64,000 nucleotides of DNA from Streptomyces formicae. GTDB lineage: Bacteria; Actinomycetota; Actinomycetes; Streptomycetales; Streptomycetaceae. Of this stretch, positions 42,558-50,331 are shown piece by piece. The translations under genes and the position numbers were made by a program. Under the pieces are notes generated by a model, which saw only the letters and a program-made list of their open reading frames with translations, had not been told where the DNA came from and did no database searches. The stretch spans positions 6,798,001 to 6,862,000 of the forward strand of contig NZ_CP022685.1 in assembly GCF_002556545.1 (NCBI RefSeq), in the 5' to 3' direction. Position 1 is the stretch's first letter. Each line of letters begins with the position of its first letter.

Positions 42558-43400
42558 TCAGGGAGGGTCTTTGCGCCAGACGAAGACCTCGGTGCTCGGC
42601 CGGCGCTCGGAGAAGCGGCCCGAAGGGGATGCCTCCGTCAGCAGTCGGCGCAGGTCCGCCTCGAAGACGTCACGGCGCGCGCCGAACAGGTGCGGGGTGG
42701 AGAACGACAGCGAGAACACCGACGAGACGACGTCGTCGACGGAGCGTTCGAGCGCCTGCCCCGCGGGCACGACGAGGCGCCGGGGGCCGTGGAGGCCCGC
42801 CCCGGCGAACACCGCGGTCTCACCGCTCGGCGTCCCGTGCGGGAGCACGCCACGACCGGCCCGCCGGACGGGACCCAGATACCGCCGCACCAGTTCCCCG
42901 ATCGCCTCCTGGGGCACCGCCGGATGCGGAAGGCCCACTACGGAGAGGTCCTCCGTCTTCAGGTCCGAGATGTGCACCAGTGCTCCACCGGGCCGGAGCA
43001 TGTCCCTGACCGTCGCCGCCACCAGGTCGCGGTCCATCCAGTGGAAGGACTGCGCGAAGGTCGCGACGGTGAACGTGCCGAGCCCCGCGGGCAGCTCCTC
43101 GGCGCGGATCCGCACCCAGCGCGTCCTGTCGGTCACGCCGGCCGTCGCGGCGTCGCGCGCGGCCTCGGTGAGCATCCCGCTGTCCGGGTCCACGCCGACG
43201 ACCTCGGTGAACGAGTGCGCGAGGGGCAGCGCGACGGTGCCGGGACCGCATCCCACGTCGAGCAGGCGTCCCCGGCCGTCGAGCGCCAGTGCCTCGGTGA
43301 GGGCGTCGGCCAGGCCGGGCGCGTAGGGGAGTCGCCCGCGCCGGTAGTGGGCGGCCGCACCCGAGAAGAGGCTCTCGTCCCACTCCCAGTCGGTGTCCAT
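42558..43400 (-). CDS. Class I SAM-dependent methyltransferase
   Basis: The 280-residue protein has the Rossmann motif I LLDVGCGPGT (about 46-55), acidic VGVDPDSGML, and FAQSFHWMD as motif IV, typical of the Methyltransf_11 type. The substrate is unknown. ATG 43400 follows AAGGATGG. It lies 138 bases upstream of the ECF41 gene on the same strand but has its own unit, since the ECF41-type promoter lies between them. Confidence 0.87.
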   Translation of the reverse strand: MDTDWEWDESLFSGAAAHYRRGRLPYAPGLADALTEALALDGRGRLLDVGCGPGTVALPLAHSFTEVVGVDPDSGMLTEAARDAATAGVTDRTRWVRIRAEELPAGLGTFTVATFAQSFHWMDRDLVAATVRDMLRPGGALVHISDLKTEDLSVVGLPHPAVPQEAIGELVRRYLGPVRRAGRGVLPHGTPSGETAVFAGAGLHGPRRLVVPAGQALERSVDDVVSSVFSLSFSTPHLFGARRDVFEADLRRLLTEASPSGRFSERRPSTEVFVWRKDPP

Positions 43401-43475
43401 GACTGTTCACCATCCTTCGTGCGTCGTGTGTGCTTGGTGTGCTTCATGAGGGTGCCGACTCGCCGCACGATGCGC

Positions 43476-43510
43476 TTGACACTAAAATCGAACATCCATT
43501 CTCATGGGTT
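43476..43510 (+). promoter_or_regulatory. recA promoter with LexA (SOS) box
   Basis: A consensus -35 TTGACA (43476-43481) is followed by TCGAACATCCATTC. GAACATCCATTC (43490-43501) fits the actinobacterial LexA box GAAC-N4-GTTC with one change. It covers the spacer and -10 region, so bound LexA would block RNA polymerase. The same sequence is, from memory, the described SOS box of Streptomyces recA. The leader to recA is then about 180 bases. Confidence 0.85.
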
Positions 43511-43687
43511 GTCCGGCGGCGATTTTCCGGGGGTGAGCGGGGGGAACCCTGGCAGGCTCCGGAGGATTTCGGTGAGGGATTGCCTCGAGTTATCCACAGG
43601 CTGGACGGGCGTCGGGGCGGATTGTCAGTGGCAGGCGTTAGCGTCTTTGACGTGAAGCGATCGACTCAAGCAAATCGGGTGGAACCC

Positions 43688-44812
43688 ATGGCAGGAACCG
43701 ACCGCGAGAAGGCGCTCGACGCCGCGCTCGCACAGATTGAACGGCAATTCGGCAAGGGCGCAGTGATGCGCATGGGCGAGCGGCCGAACGACCCCATCGA
43801 GGTCATCCCCACCGGGTCGACCGCGCTCGACGTCGCGCTCGGCGTCGGCGGCATCCCCCGCGGCCGTGTGGTGGAGGTGTACGGACCGGAGTCCTCCGGT
43901 AAGACGACCCTCACGCTGCACGCCGTGGCCAACGCCCAGCGCGCCGGTGGCGCGGTCGCCTTCGTGGACGCGGAGCACGCCCTCGACCCCGAGTACGCGA
44001 AGAAGCTCGGCGTCGACATCGACAACCTCATCCTGTCCCAGCCGGACAACGGCGAGCAGGCGCTCGAGATCGTCGACATGCTGGTCCGCTCCGGCGCCCT
44101 CGACCTGATCGTCATCGACTCCGTCGCCGCCCTGGTGCCGCGCGCGGAGATCGAGGGCGAGATGGGCGACTCGCACGTGGGTCTCCAGGCCCGTCTGATG
44201 AGCCAGGCGCTCCGGAAGATCACCAGCGCGCTCAACCAGTCCAAGACCACCGCGATCTTCATCAACCAGCTCCGCGAGAAGATCGGCGTGATGTTCGGCT
44301 CGCCGGAGACCACGACCGGTGGCCGCGCGCTGAAGTTCTACGCTTCGGTGCGGCTCGACATCCGGCGCATCGAGACCCTCAAGGACGGCACGGACGCGGT
44401 CGGCAACCGCACCCGCGTCAAGGTCGTCAAGAACAAGGTCGCGCCGCCCTTCAAGCAGGCCGAGTTCGACATCCTCTACGGCCAGGGCATCAGCCGCGAG
44501 GGCGGCCTGATCGACATGGGCGTGGAGCACGGCTTCGTCCGCAAGGCCGGCGCCTGGTACACGTACGAGGGCGACCAGCTCGGTCAGGGCAAGGAGAACT
44601 CGCGCAACTTCCTGAAGGACAACCCCGACCTCGCCAACGAGATCGAGAAGAAGATCAAGGAGAAGCTGGGCGTCGGTGTGAAGCCGGAAGCCGCGGCTGC
44701 CGAGCCGGGCGCGGACGCGGCGGGCACGGCAGCGGCCGATGACGCCGCCAAGACGGTGCCCGCACCGGCGGCCAAGGCCACCAAGTCCAAGACCGCGGCG
44801 GCCAAGAGCTAG
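43688..44812 (+). CDS. recA: Recombinase RecA
   Basis: The 374-residue protein is the strand-exchange and LexA-coprotease ATPase. Walker A is GPESSGKTT (K72), Walker [20 protein letters not shown]; the DNA-binding loop motifs [13 protein letters not shown] and [12 protein letters not shown] are intact. The C-terminal tail of about 40 residues is Ala/Lys-rich and longer than in E. coli, as in other streptomycetes. ATG 43688 follows GGTGGAA. recX begins 3 bases after its stop. Confidence 0.99.
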   Translation: MAGTDREKALDAALAQIERQFGKGAVMRMGERPNDPIEVIPTGSTALDVALGVGGIPRGRVVEVYGPESSGKTTLTLHAVANAQRAGGAVAFVDAEHALDPEYAKKLGVDIDNLILSQPDNGEQALEIVDMLVRSGALDLIVIDSVAALVPRAEIEGEMGDSHVGLQARLMSQALRKITSALNQSKTTAIFINQLREKIGVMFGSPETTTGGRALKFYASVRLDIRRIETLKDGTDAVGNRTRVKVVKNKVAPPFKQAEFDILYGQGISREGGLIDMGVEHGFVRKAGAWYTYEGDQLGQGKENSRNFLKDNPDLANEIEKKIKEKLGVGVKPEAAAAEPGADAAGTAAADDAAKTVPAPAAKATKSKTAAAKS

Positions 44813-44815
44813 TCC

Positions 44816-45595
44816 GTGACGCGACGAACCGACTGGGCGGACCACACCGCCTCCGAAAGCCGCCCCGGCACCGCGGGGCGGGGCCACGGGGGCGGTGTGG
44901 ATCAGGGTGACCACGGCCAGGGCGGCGGCTTCGGAGAGGACGGCTTCGCGGAAGGCGGCTTCGGGGAAGACGGCTTCGGGGACGGCGGAGGTCGCGGACG
45001 CGGCCGACGGCGTCGACGGCGCGGCGGTTTCGACGGCCACCAGGACAGCGGCTCCCCTTCCTCGTCGAGGGCCGAGAAGGGGGAGCCGCCTACGGGGGAT
45101 CCGGCTGAGCGGGCGAAGGGCATCTGCCTGAGACTGCTCACCGGAAACCCTCGTACGCGCAAGCAGTTGGCGGACGCGCTGCGCAAGCGGGAGATCCCCG
45201 ATGAGGTGGCTGAGGAGGTGCTCTCCCGCTTTGAAGAGGTCGGTCTGATCAACGACAGCGCCTTCGCGGAGGCCTGGGTGGAGTCCCGGCACCACGGCCG
45301 GGGTCTGGCCCGGCGGGCACTCGCGCGGGAGCTGCGCACCAAGGGCGTGGACTCCACGCTGATCGACGAGGCCGTGGGGCAGCTCGACTCCGAGCAGGAG
45401 GAGGAGACCGCGCGCGAGCTGGTCGCCCGCAAGCTCCGCTCCACGCGGGGCCTCGACCGCGACAAGCGACTGCGCCGCCTCGCGGGCATGCTCGCCCGCA
45501 AGGGCTACCCGGAGGGCATGGCACTCCGCGTGGTCCGCCAGGCCCTGGAAGAAGAGGGCGAGGAAACCGAGGACTTGGGATACGAGGCGTTCTGA
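44816..45595 (+). CDS. recX: Recombination regulator RecX
   Basis: The 259-residue protein has the helical RecX repeats from about residue 90 on (ICLRLLTGNPRTRKQLADALRKREIPDEVAEEVL, taken as a whole the first repeat; KGVDSTLIDEA and RKGYPEGMALRVV later). The first 90 residues are a Gly/Asp-rich low-complexity tail, usual in Streptomyces. RecX caps RecA filaments and inhibits RecA. Its GTG lies 3 bases after recA, so both are expressed together. Confidence 0.95.
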   Translation: MTRRTDWADHTASESRPGTAGRGHGGGVDQGDHGQGGGFGEDGFAEGGFGEDGFGDGGGRGRGRRRRRRGGFDGHQDSGSPSSSRAEKGEPPTGDPAERAKGICLRLLTGNPRTRKQLADALRKREIPDEVAEEVLSRFEEVGLINDSAFAEAWVESRHHGRGLARRALARELRTKGVDSTLIDEAVGQLDSEQEEETARELVARKLRSTRGLDRDKRLRRLAGMLARKGYPEGMALRVVRQALEEEGEETEDLGYEAF

Positions 45596-45596
45596 C

Positions 45597-45627
45597 CGGG
45601 CCGCTCCCACGGGGGTGGGGCGGCCCG
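45597..45627 (+). terminator. Hairpin after recX
   Basis: CGGGCCGCTCCCAC (45597-45610) pairs with GTGGGGCGGCCCG (45615-45627) with one bulged T. It starts 2 bases after the recX stop. There is no T tract. Confidence 0.6.
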
Positions 45628-45654
45628 CGACGAGCCCCGTATCCCAACACGCCC

Positions 45655-45686
45655 TCTCCGCAGGGGGGTTAACCCCCCTGCGGAGA
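45655..45686. promoter_or_regulatory. 32-bp perfect palindrome
   Basis: TCTCCGCAGGGGGGTT is followed directly by its exact reverse complement. The centre is GTTAAC. It lies between the recX hairpin and the operator of the next gene. It may be a second terminator (without a T tract) or a binding site; a loop-free palindrome of this length is unusual. Confidence 0.8.
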
Positions 45687-45701
45687 CGCCGGGTCACCGC
45701 A

Positions 45702-45735
45702 GTGCACAGACACCTGTGCACAGACGACTGTGTAC
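45702..45735 (+). promoter_or_regulatory. Overlapping operator-like dyads before the winged-helix regulator
   Basis: GTGCACAG-ACAC-CTGTGCAC (45702-45721) is a perfect dyad. It shares bases with GTGCACAG-ACGA-CTGTGTAC (45716-45735), perfect but for one base. The second ends 2 bases before the ATG of the regulator. This is the arrangement expected of an autoregulatory site for a small dimeric regulator. Confidence 0.75.
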
Positions 45736-45737
45736 GC

Positions 45738-46421
45738 ATGGCACAGGAACCCGGCACCACTGATGCGGCGAAGTCCGGCGCCCCGGCGTCGGGCCCCGTT
45801 CCCGAAGAGCTGAGCGACCTCCGCGTACTCAAGGCGCTGGCGCAGCCGCGCAGGCAGCGGATGTTGCAGCACCTCACCGTGCACGGTCCCGCCACCTCCG
45901 CGACGCTCGCCAGGGCGCTCGGTCTCAACACCGGGGCCACCAGCTACCACCTGCGCGAACTCGCCCGCTACGGCTTCGTCGAGGAGACGAGTGCCGCTGA
46001 TTCCGGGCGAGGGCGTCGCGAGCGCTGGTGGCGGGCCGTCCCCGGTGACCGGCGCTTCCCGCCGCGCAGTCGGCAGAGCCCCGAAGTGCGGCTCGTCATG
46101 GACGAGCTCGACCAGCTCTCGTACGCCGCCGACCTCGAACTCTTCGCACAGCTGCGGCAGGAGAGCGGCGCCGCGCTCGGCGAGTGGGCCGACGCGTTCC
46201 CCTCCTCGCGCGGCACGATCCGGCTGACCCTCCCCGAACTCCACGCGTTCTTCGAGGAGTACATCGCGCTGCTCAACCGCTACAAGCGGTCCGACGCCGA
46301 CACGCCTGCCGATGCCCGCACCGTGCTCACCCGGCTCCTGGCCTTCCCCGCGCCGACGGCTCCCGCGCCATCGAACGACGCGCCCTCCCGCGACAACCGA
46401 AAAGAGACCGAGACCTCATGA
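45738..46421 (+). CDS. ArsR-like winged-helix transcriptional regulator
   Basis: The 227-residue protein has a winged helix (about 30-105: LRVLKALAQPRRQRMLQHLTVHGPATSATLARALGLN as a contiguous ArsR-type fold, then TSYHLRELARYGFVEE). A C-terminal helical region follows. Two dyads lie directly before its ATG. The stop overlaps the ATG of the FtsX-type permease (ATGA), so the permease is probably its main target along with itself. No cysteine or histidine metal site is evident, so it is not likely a metal sensor. Confidence 0.88.
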   Translation: MAQEPGTTDAAKSGAPASGPVPEELSDLRVLKALAQPRRQRMLQHLTVHGPATSATLARALGLNTGATSYHLRELARYGFVEETSAADSGRGRRERWWRAVPGDRRFPPRSRQSPEVRLVMDELDQLSYAADLELFAQLRQESGAALGEWADAFPSSRGTIRLTLPELHAFFEEYIALLNRYKRSDADTPADARTVLTRLLAFPAPTAPAPSNDAPSRDNRKETETS

Positions 46422-48961
46422 TGCTGCGCTACGCACTGCAGACCGTCAGGGACCGCAAGGGCGGATTCCTCGGCTCGTTCCTCGCGTTGATGTGCGCCGC
46501 CGCCCTCATCACGGCCTGCGGCACCCTCCTGGAGACCGGGCTGCGCGGCACCATCAAGACCGAGCGCTACGCCGCCGCACCCGTGATCGTCTCCGCTGAC
46601 CAGAACGTCCACCAGACCACGGTCAAGCACAAGAAGGGCAAGACCAAGGTCAAGCACAAGGCGAAACCGATCGCCGAACGGGCCTGGCTGCCACGGGACA
46701 TCGAGAACCGGCTGAAGGCGGCGCCGGGCGTCGGCGCGGTCGTGCCCGAACTCACCTTCCTCGCCCAGCCGTTGACACCCGCCGCCGAGGGCGACACCGA
46801 GCGGCCCTCGTACGGGCACGCCTGGGAGTCCGCCGCGCTGACCCCCTTCCGTCTCGTCGAAGGCAAGGCGCCGCGCACGGCCCACGACCTCGTCATCGAC
46901 CGGGGGCTCGCCGACCGCGCGGGGCTGAGGCCGGGCGACCGCCTCACCGTCCAGTCGACGCGGAGCCCGCGCGCCTACCGCGTCACCGGGATCGCCGCGC
47001 CCGAGCAGGGCGCCCTGGCCCACCAGACCTCGCTCTTCTTCTCCTCGGCGGAGGCCGAGCGGCTCGCGGCGCACCCCGGCAAGGTCACGGCCTTCGGCGT
47101 CGCCCCGGCGGACGGCACCGACACCGACGCGCTCAAGCAGGCCGTCGAGCACGCCGTCGACGGTACGACGGCGCAGGTCAGCACGGGTGCGGGCCGTGGT
47201 CCCGTCGAGTTCCTCGACGCGGCGGGCGCCCGGATCAAGCTCGTCAGCATGGGCGGCGCCATGGGCGGCACGTCCCTGCTCGTCGCCATTCTCGTGGTCG
47301 TCGGTACCTTCGCCCTCTCCGTCCAGCAGCGCCACCGCGAACTGTCCCTGCTGCGCGCCATCGCCGCCACGCCGCAGCAGATCCGCAGGCTGCTCGGCCG
47401 CGAGGCCCTGCTCGTCGGCGGCGTCGCCGGTGTCGTCGGGGCGCTGGCCGGTATCCCGCTCGGCGGCTGGCTGCACGGCCGGTTCGTGGAGATGGGCGCC
47501 GTCCCCGCCACGCTGGAACGCGCCGTCAGCGTCTTCCCGCCCTTCGCCGCCATCGCCGCGACCCTGCTCGGCGCCTGGGCCGCCGCCCGCATCGCGGGGC
47601 GCCGCATCGTCCGGATCCGCCCGGCCGAAGCGCTCGCCGAGGCGCGGGTCGAACGCGCCCGCCCGGTCTGGGGCCGCGTCATCGCCGGCCTCGTCCTGCT
47701 GGCCGGTGGCATCGTCCTGGTCGCCGTGCTGAGCATCCTGCGCACCGAGGCCGCGTCGACTCCCGTCACCTTCCTGGCCGTGGTGGTCTTCGCCTGCGCC
47801 ATCGCCCTGCTCGGGCCGTTCGTCGTCCGGGCCGCCGCCTTCCTGTTGCGCGGCCCGCTCCGGATGACGGGGCCCGGCGGCAAGCTCGCCCACGCCAACC
47901 TGCGCGGCAACGCGGGCCGGATGGCCGCCGTCGTCACCCCGCTCGCCCTGCTCACCGGCATGACCTGCACCGTGCTCTTCGTCCAGCCCACCCTCGGCGA
48001 CGCCGCCCGGGCCCAGGCCCGCGACGGCGTCCACGCCGACTGGGCACTCGCCGCGCAGGGCCCGGGCATCCCGGCCGAGGCCGCGCGGAAACTGCGTACG
48101 ACCGAAGGCGTCGATGCCGCCACCGAGGTCGTCCGCACCACCGTGCGCGTCGGGCTCGACAAGTACCCGGCGCAGGGCGTCACTCCCGAAGGACTCACCC
48201 GGACCTGGGACCCCGATGTCACCGAGGGATCCCTGAAGGGCTTCGGCACGGGCGGTGTCGCCGTGAGCGAACTCGCCGCCGACCGGCTCGGGCTGAAGCC
48301 GGGCAGCACGCTCGAGCTCACTCTCGGAGACGGCACGAAGACCGAGCTCACGGTGCGCGCCGTCTACGCACGCGGGCTCGGGTTCGGGGACCTGACCATG
48401 GCGCACGACCTGGTCGCCCGCCACGTGGACAACCCGCTCGCCGCCACGGTCCTCGTCAAGAGCGACCGTACGCGGGAACAACTCGCGGCCGACGTCCAGA
48501 AGTTCCCGGGCGTGCGGGTCCTCGCCCCGGCCGCCGTCGACGACCTCCAGGCGGCGCAACAGCAGCAGAACGCCGAGGTGAACTACCTCGCCATGGGCCT
48601 GGTCCTGGCCTTCACCGCCATCGCCGTCGTCAACACCCTCGCGATGTCGGTCTCCGAACGCGTCCGCGAGTTCGCGATGCTGCGCCTCGCGGGTGCCACA
48701 CGCCGCCAGGTCCTGCGGATGCTGCGCACCGAGGCGCTGTCGGTCCTGCTCATCGGCACGGCGCTCGGCAGCGGCGTGGCACTCGCCGTCCTGACCGCCT
48801 TCAGCGTCGGCATGACGGGCAGCGCGGCACCGTCGATCACTCCGCTGGTGTACGTCTCCGTGGTCGCCGTTGCGGGTCTGCTCGCCCTGGCCGCGACGGC
48901 GCTGCCCGGCCGGGCAGCGTTGAAGCCGCTCCCCGTCACGGTGGCAACTGCCAAGGAGTAG
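46418..48961 (+). CDS. FtsX/MacB-type ABC transporter permease without adjacent ATPase
   Basis: The 847-residue protein has an N-terminal helix (about 15-38), two extracytoplasmic MacB-like domains, and two FtsX permease modules. The first (about 275-410) has SVQQRHRELSLLRAIAATPQQIRRLLGRE, split here between coupling helix and core. The second is at about 720-835 with SERVREFAMLRLAGATRRQV. Such permeases move antibiotics, peptides or lipids, or work as mechanical transducers, with an ATPase dimer. No ATPase gene lies near. The ATG overlaps the regulator stop. Confidence 0.9.
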   Translation: MMLRYALQTVRDRKGGFLGSFLALMCAAALITACGTLLETGLRGTIKTERYAAAPVIVSADQNVHQTTVKHKKGKTKVKHKAKPIAERAWLPRDIENRLKAAPGVGAVVPELTFLAQPLTPAAEGDTERPSYGHAWESAALTPFRLVEGKAPRTAHDLVIDRGLADRAGLRPGDRLTVQSTRSPRAYRVTGIAAPEQGALAHQTSLFFSSAEAERLAAHPGKVTAFGVAPADGTDTDALKQAVEHAVDGTTAQVSTGAGRGPVEFLDAAGARIKLVSMGGAMGGTSLLVAILVVVGTFALSVQQRHRELSLLRAIAATPQQIRRLLGREALLVGGVAGVVGALAGIPLGGWLHGRFVEMGAVPATLERAVSVFPPFAAIAATLLGAWAAARIAGRRIVRIRPAEALAEARVERARPVWGRVIAGLVLLAGGIVLVAVLSILRTEAASTPVTFLAVVVFACAIALLGPFVVRAAAFLLRGPLRMTGPGGKLAHANLRGNAGRMAAVVTPLALLTGMTCTVLFVQPTLGDAARAQARDGVHADWALAAQGPGIPAEAARKLRTTEGVDAATEVVRTTVRVGLDKYPAQGVTPEGLTRTWDPDVTEGSLKGFGTGGVAVSELAADRLGLKPGSTLELTLGDGTKTELTVRAVYARGLGFGDLTMAHDLVARHVDNPLAATVLVKSDRTREQLAADVQKFPGVRVLAPAAVDDLQAAQQQQNAEVNYLAMGLVLAFTAIAVVNTLAMSVSERVREFAMLRLAGATRRQVLRMLRTEALSVLLIGTALGSGVALAVLTAFSVGMTGSAAPSITPLVYVSVVAVAGLLALAATALPGRAALKPLPVTVATAKE

Positions 48962-48975
48962 GGGGCAGTACGCAA

Positions 48976-49029
48976 TGGTGGGTGCCCCTTACCGAAGTGG
49001 AGGGGACCGAAGTGGAGGGGCACCCACCA
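48976..49029. terminator. Bidirectional terminator between permease and rhodanese genes
   Basis: TGGTGGGTGCCCCT (48976-48989) pairs perfectly with AGGGGCACCCACCA (49016-49029). The 26-base loop contains a direct repeat, ACCGAAGTGGAGGGG twice, the second copy running into the right arm. It separates two convergent genes. Confidence 0.8.
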
Positions 49030-49035
49030 ACGCGA

Positions 49036-49461
49036 TCAGGCCGTGACCGGAAGCCCGGCCGCCCGCCACGCCTGGAAGCCACCGACCAGATCGGTGGCGT
49101 TCGCGAGCCCCAACTGCCGCAAGGAGGCGGCCGCGAGGCTCGACGCGTATCCCTCGTTGCAGATCACGACGACCCGCAGATCGTGCCCGGTGGCCTCCGG
49201 CGCGCGGTGGCTGCCCTGCGGGTCGAGGCGCCACTCCAGCTCGTTGCGCTCGACGACCAGCGCCCCGGGAATCAGCCCGTCCCGGTCGCGCAGCGCGGCG
49301 TACCTGATGTCGACAAGGAGCCCACCGGCCTCGGCGGAGTCGTACGCCTCGTGGGGTGTGACCCGGTCCAGGTCGGCACGGACGCGCTCCAGCAACTCGT
49401 CGATGCCCAGGGGGCCCTGGGAGCCCTGGGGGATCACGGGGCCTATGGGGCGCTCGCTCAC
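49036..49461 (-). CDS. Rhodanese-like sulfurtransferase domain protein
   Basis: The 141-residue single-domain rhodanese has LLVDIRY, the active-site cysteine loop VVICNEGYASSLAA and DLVGGFQAWRAAGLP. It would transfer sulfane sulfur from thiosulfate or persulfide. GTG 49461 overlaps the stop of the cysteine dioxygenase gene by 4 bases, so both act together, probably in sulfur disposal from cysteine (inference). Confidence 0.9.
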   Translation of the reverse strand: MSERPIGPVIPQGSQGPLGIDELLERVRADLDRVTPHEAYDSAEAGGLLVDIRYAALRDRDGLIPGALVVERNELEWRLDPQGSHRAPEATGHDLRVVVICNEGYASSLAAASLRQLGLANATDLVGGFQAWRAAGLPVTA

Positions 49462-50003
49462 TGCCAGTCCTCCGGACGCTCCACGGACTCCAGGCGGAGC
49501 ACCTCGCCGGTGCGGCTGTAGCGGCGGATCCGTGGCAGCGGCGGGTAGTAGGCGTGCACTGAGACGGCGTGCTCGGTCGTGGACTCGTTCAGTACCTCGT
49601 GCACATGGTTGCGGCCGAAGGCGCGGCCCTGGCCCGCCGTCAACTCCCGCTCCCTGTCCACCCCTTCGGAGAGTTCCAGGGTCTTCCAGCCGTCCGTGGG
49701 CAGCCGTGCGGCGAGTGAGTTCTCCTTGAGCGTGCCCGCCGCGGTGAGGAAGGCGCCGACCGACTCGGCGTGGTCGTGCCAGCCGGTGCCGGTGCCCGGC
49801 GGCCAGCCGATCAGCCAGGCCTCGCTGCCCCCGGGCCCCTGGAGGCGCACCCAGGTGCGGCCCTCCGGGTCGAGCGGCAGCGAGGCGATCAGCTCGGGAT
49901 CGGCAGCGGTGCGGCGGACGAAGTCGAGGAGCTCGGCGGAGGTGGGCGACGTGGCGGAAGCGCGGGAGCCGGAAGTCGTGGAAACGGGTGCGGAAGGTGA
50001 CAC
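49458..50003 (-). CDS. Cysteine dioxygenase (cupin)
   Basis: The 181-residue cupin has the iron ligands of type-I cysteine dioxygenase, H-x-H in GWHDHAESVGAFLTAAG and the third histidine in NHVHEVLN. It would oxidise cysteine to cysteine sulfinate. GTG 50003 is chosen for CCAGGAC 7 bases upstream and for the family's length; the frame extends to 50150 without a good site. It is followed by a rhodanese gene and preceded by a cysteine-rich leader peptide, both in line with cysteine metabolism. Confidence 0.88.
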   Translation of the reverse strand: MSPSAPVSTTSGSRASATSPTSAELLDFVRRTAADPELIASLPLDPEGRTWVRLQGPGGSEAWLIGWPPGTGTGWHDHAESVGAFLTAAGTLKENSLAARLPTDGWKTLELSEGVDRERELTAGQGRAFGRNHVHEVLNESTTEHAVSVHAYYPPLPRIRRYSRTGEVLRLESVERPEDWQ

Positions 50004-50086
50004 GGTGACCGTCCTGGAAGTTCGCGGAAGCACGCGCGGACGGGTCAGCAGACCGCGGCCCGGCGCGAAGGAAGAAGGAGGCGAAT

Positions 50087-50134
50087 TCAGCAGGACGGAT
50101 GACACACGCAGCCCGCATAGCGGACGAGGTCCAT
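50087..50134 (-). CDS. Cysteine-rich leader peptide upstream of the cysteine dioxygenase operon
   Basis: A 15-codon frame MDLVRYAGCVCHPSC has three cysteines in its last seven residues. GGAGGG lies 5 bases before its ATG, among the best ribosome sites in the window. It ends 83 bases before the cysteine dioxygenase start. Cysteine-rich leader peptides are known to control sulfur operons in actinobacteria (mycobacterial cysteine attenuators), so it probably senses charged tRNA-Cys (inference). No clear attenuator stem is visible. Confidence 0.75.
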   Translation of the reverse strand: MDLVRYAGCVCHPSC

Positions 50135-50270
50135 GTGGACCCTCCGCCACAGGCGCACATCGGTGTCGGTCACGATCCGGAGTAGACCACGGGGGTGGGG
50201 GCGGGTCAACTCCGGCTCAGCATGCGGTCGACGGGGGCCGCAATGCGGTCGGCGAGGGCCCGGACGAGGC

Positions 50271-50300
50271 CGGGGCCGGGGTGCGTACACCCCGGCCCCG
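50271..50300. terminator. Terminator after the FAD monooxygenase gene
   Basis: CGGGGCCGGGGTG (50271-50283) pairs perfectly with CACCCCGGCCCCG (50288-50300) around CGTA. It lies 32 bases past the stop of the leftward monooxygenase gene. Confidence 0.75.
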
Positions 50301-50331
50301 CGTACCCGCGTACGTTCACTCGGCCGTACCT

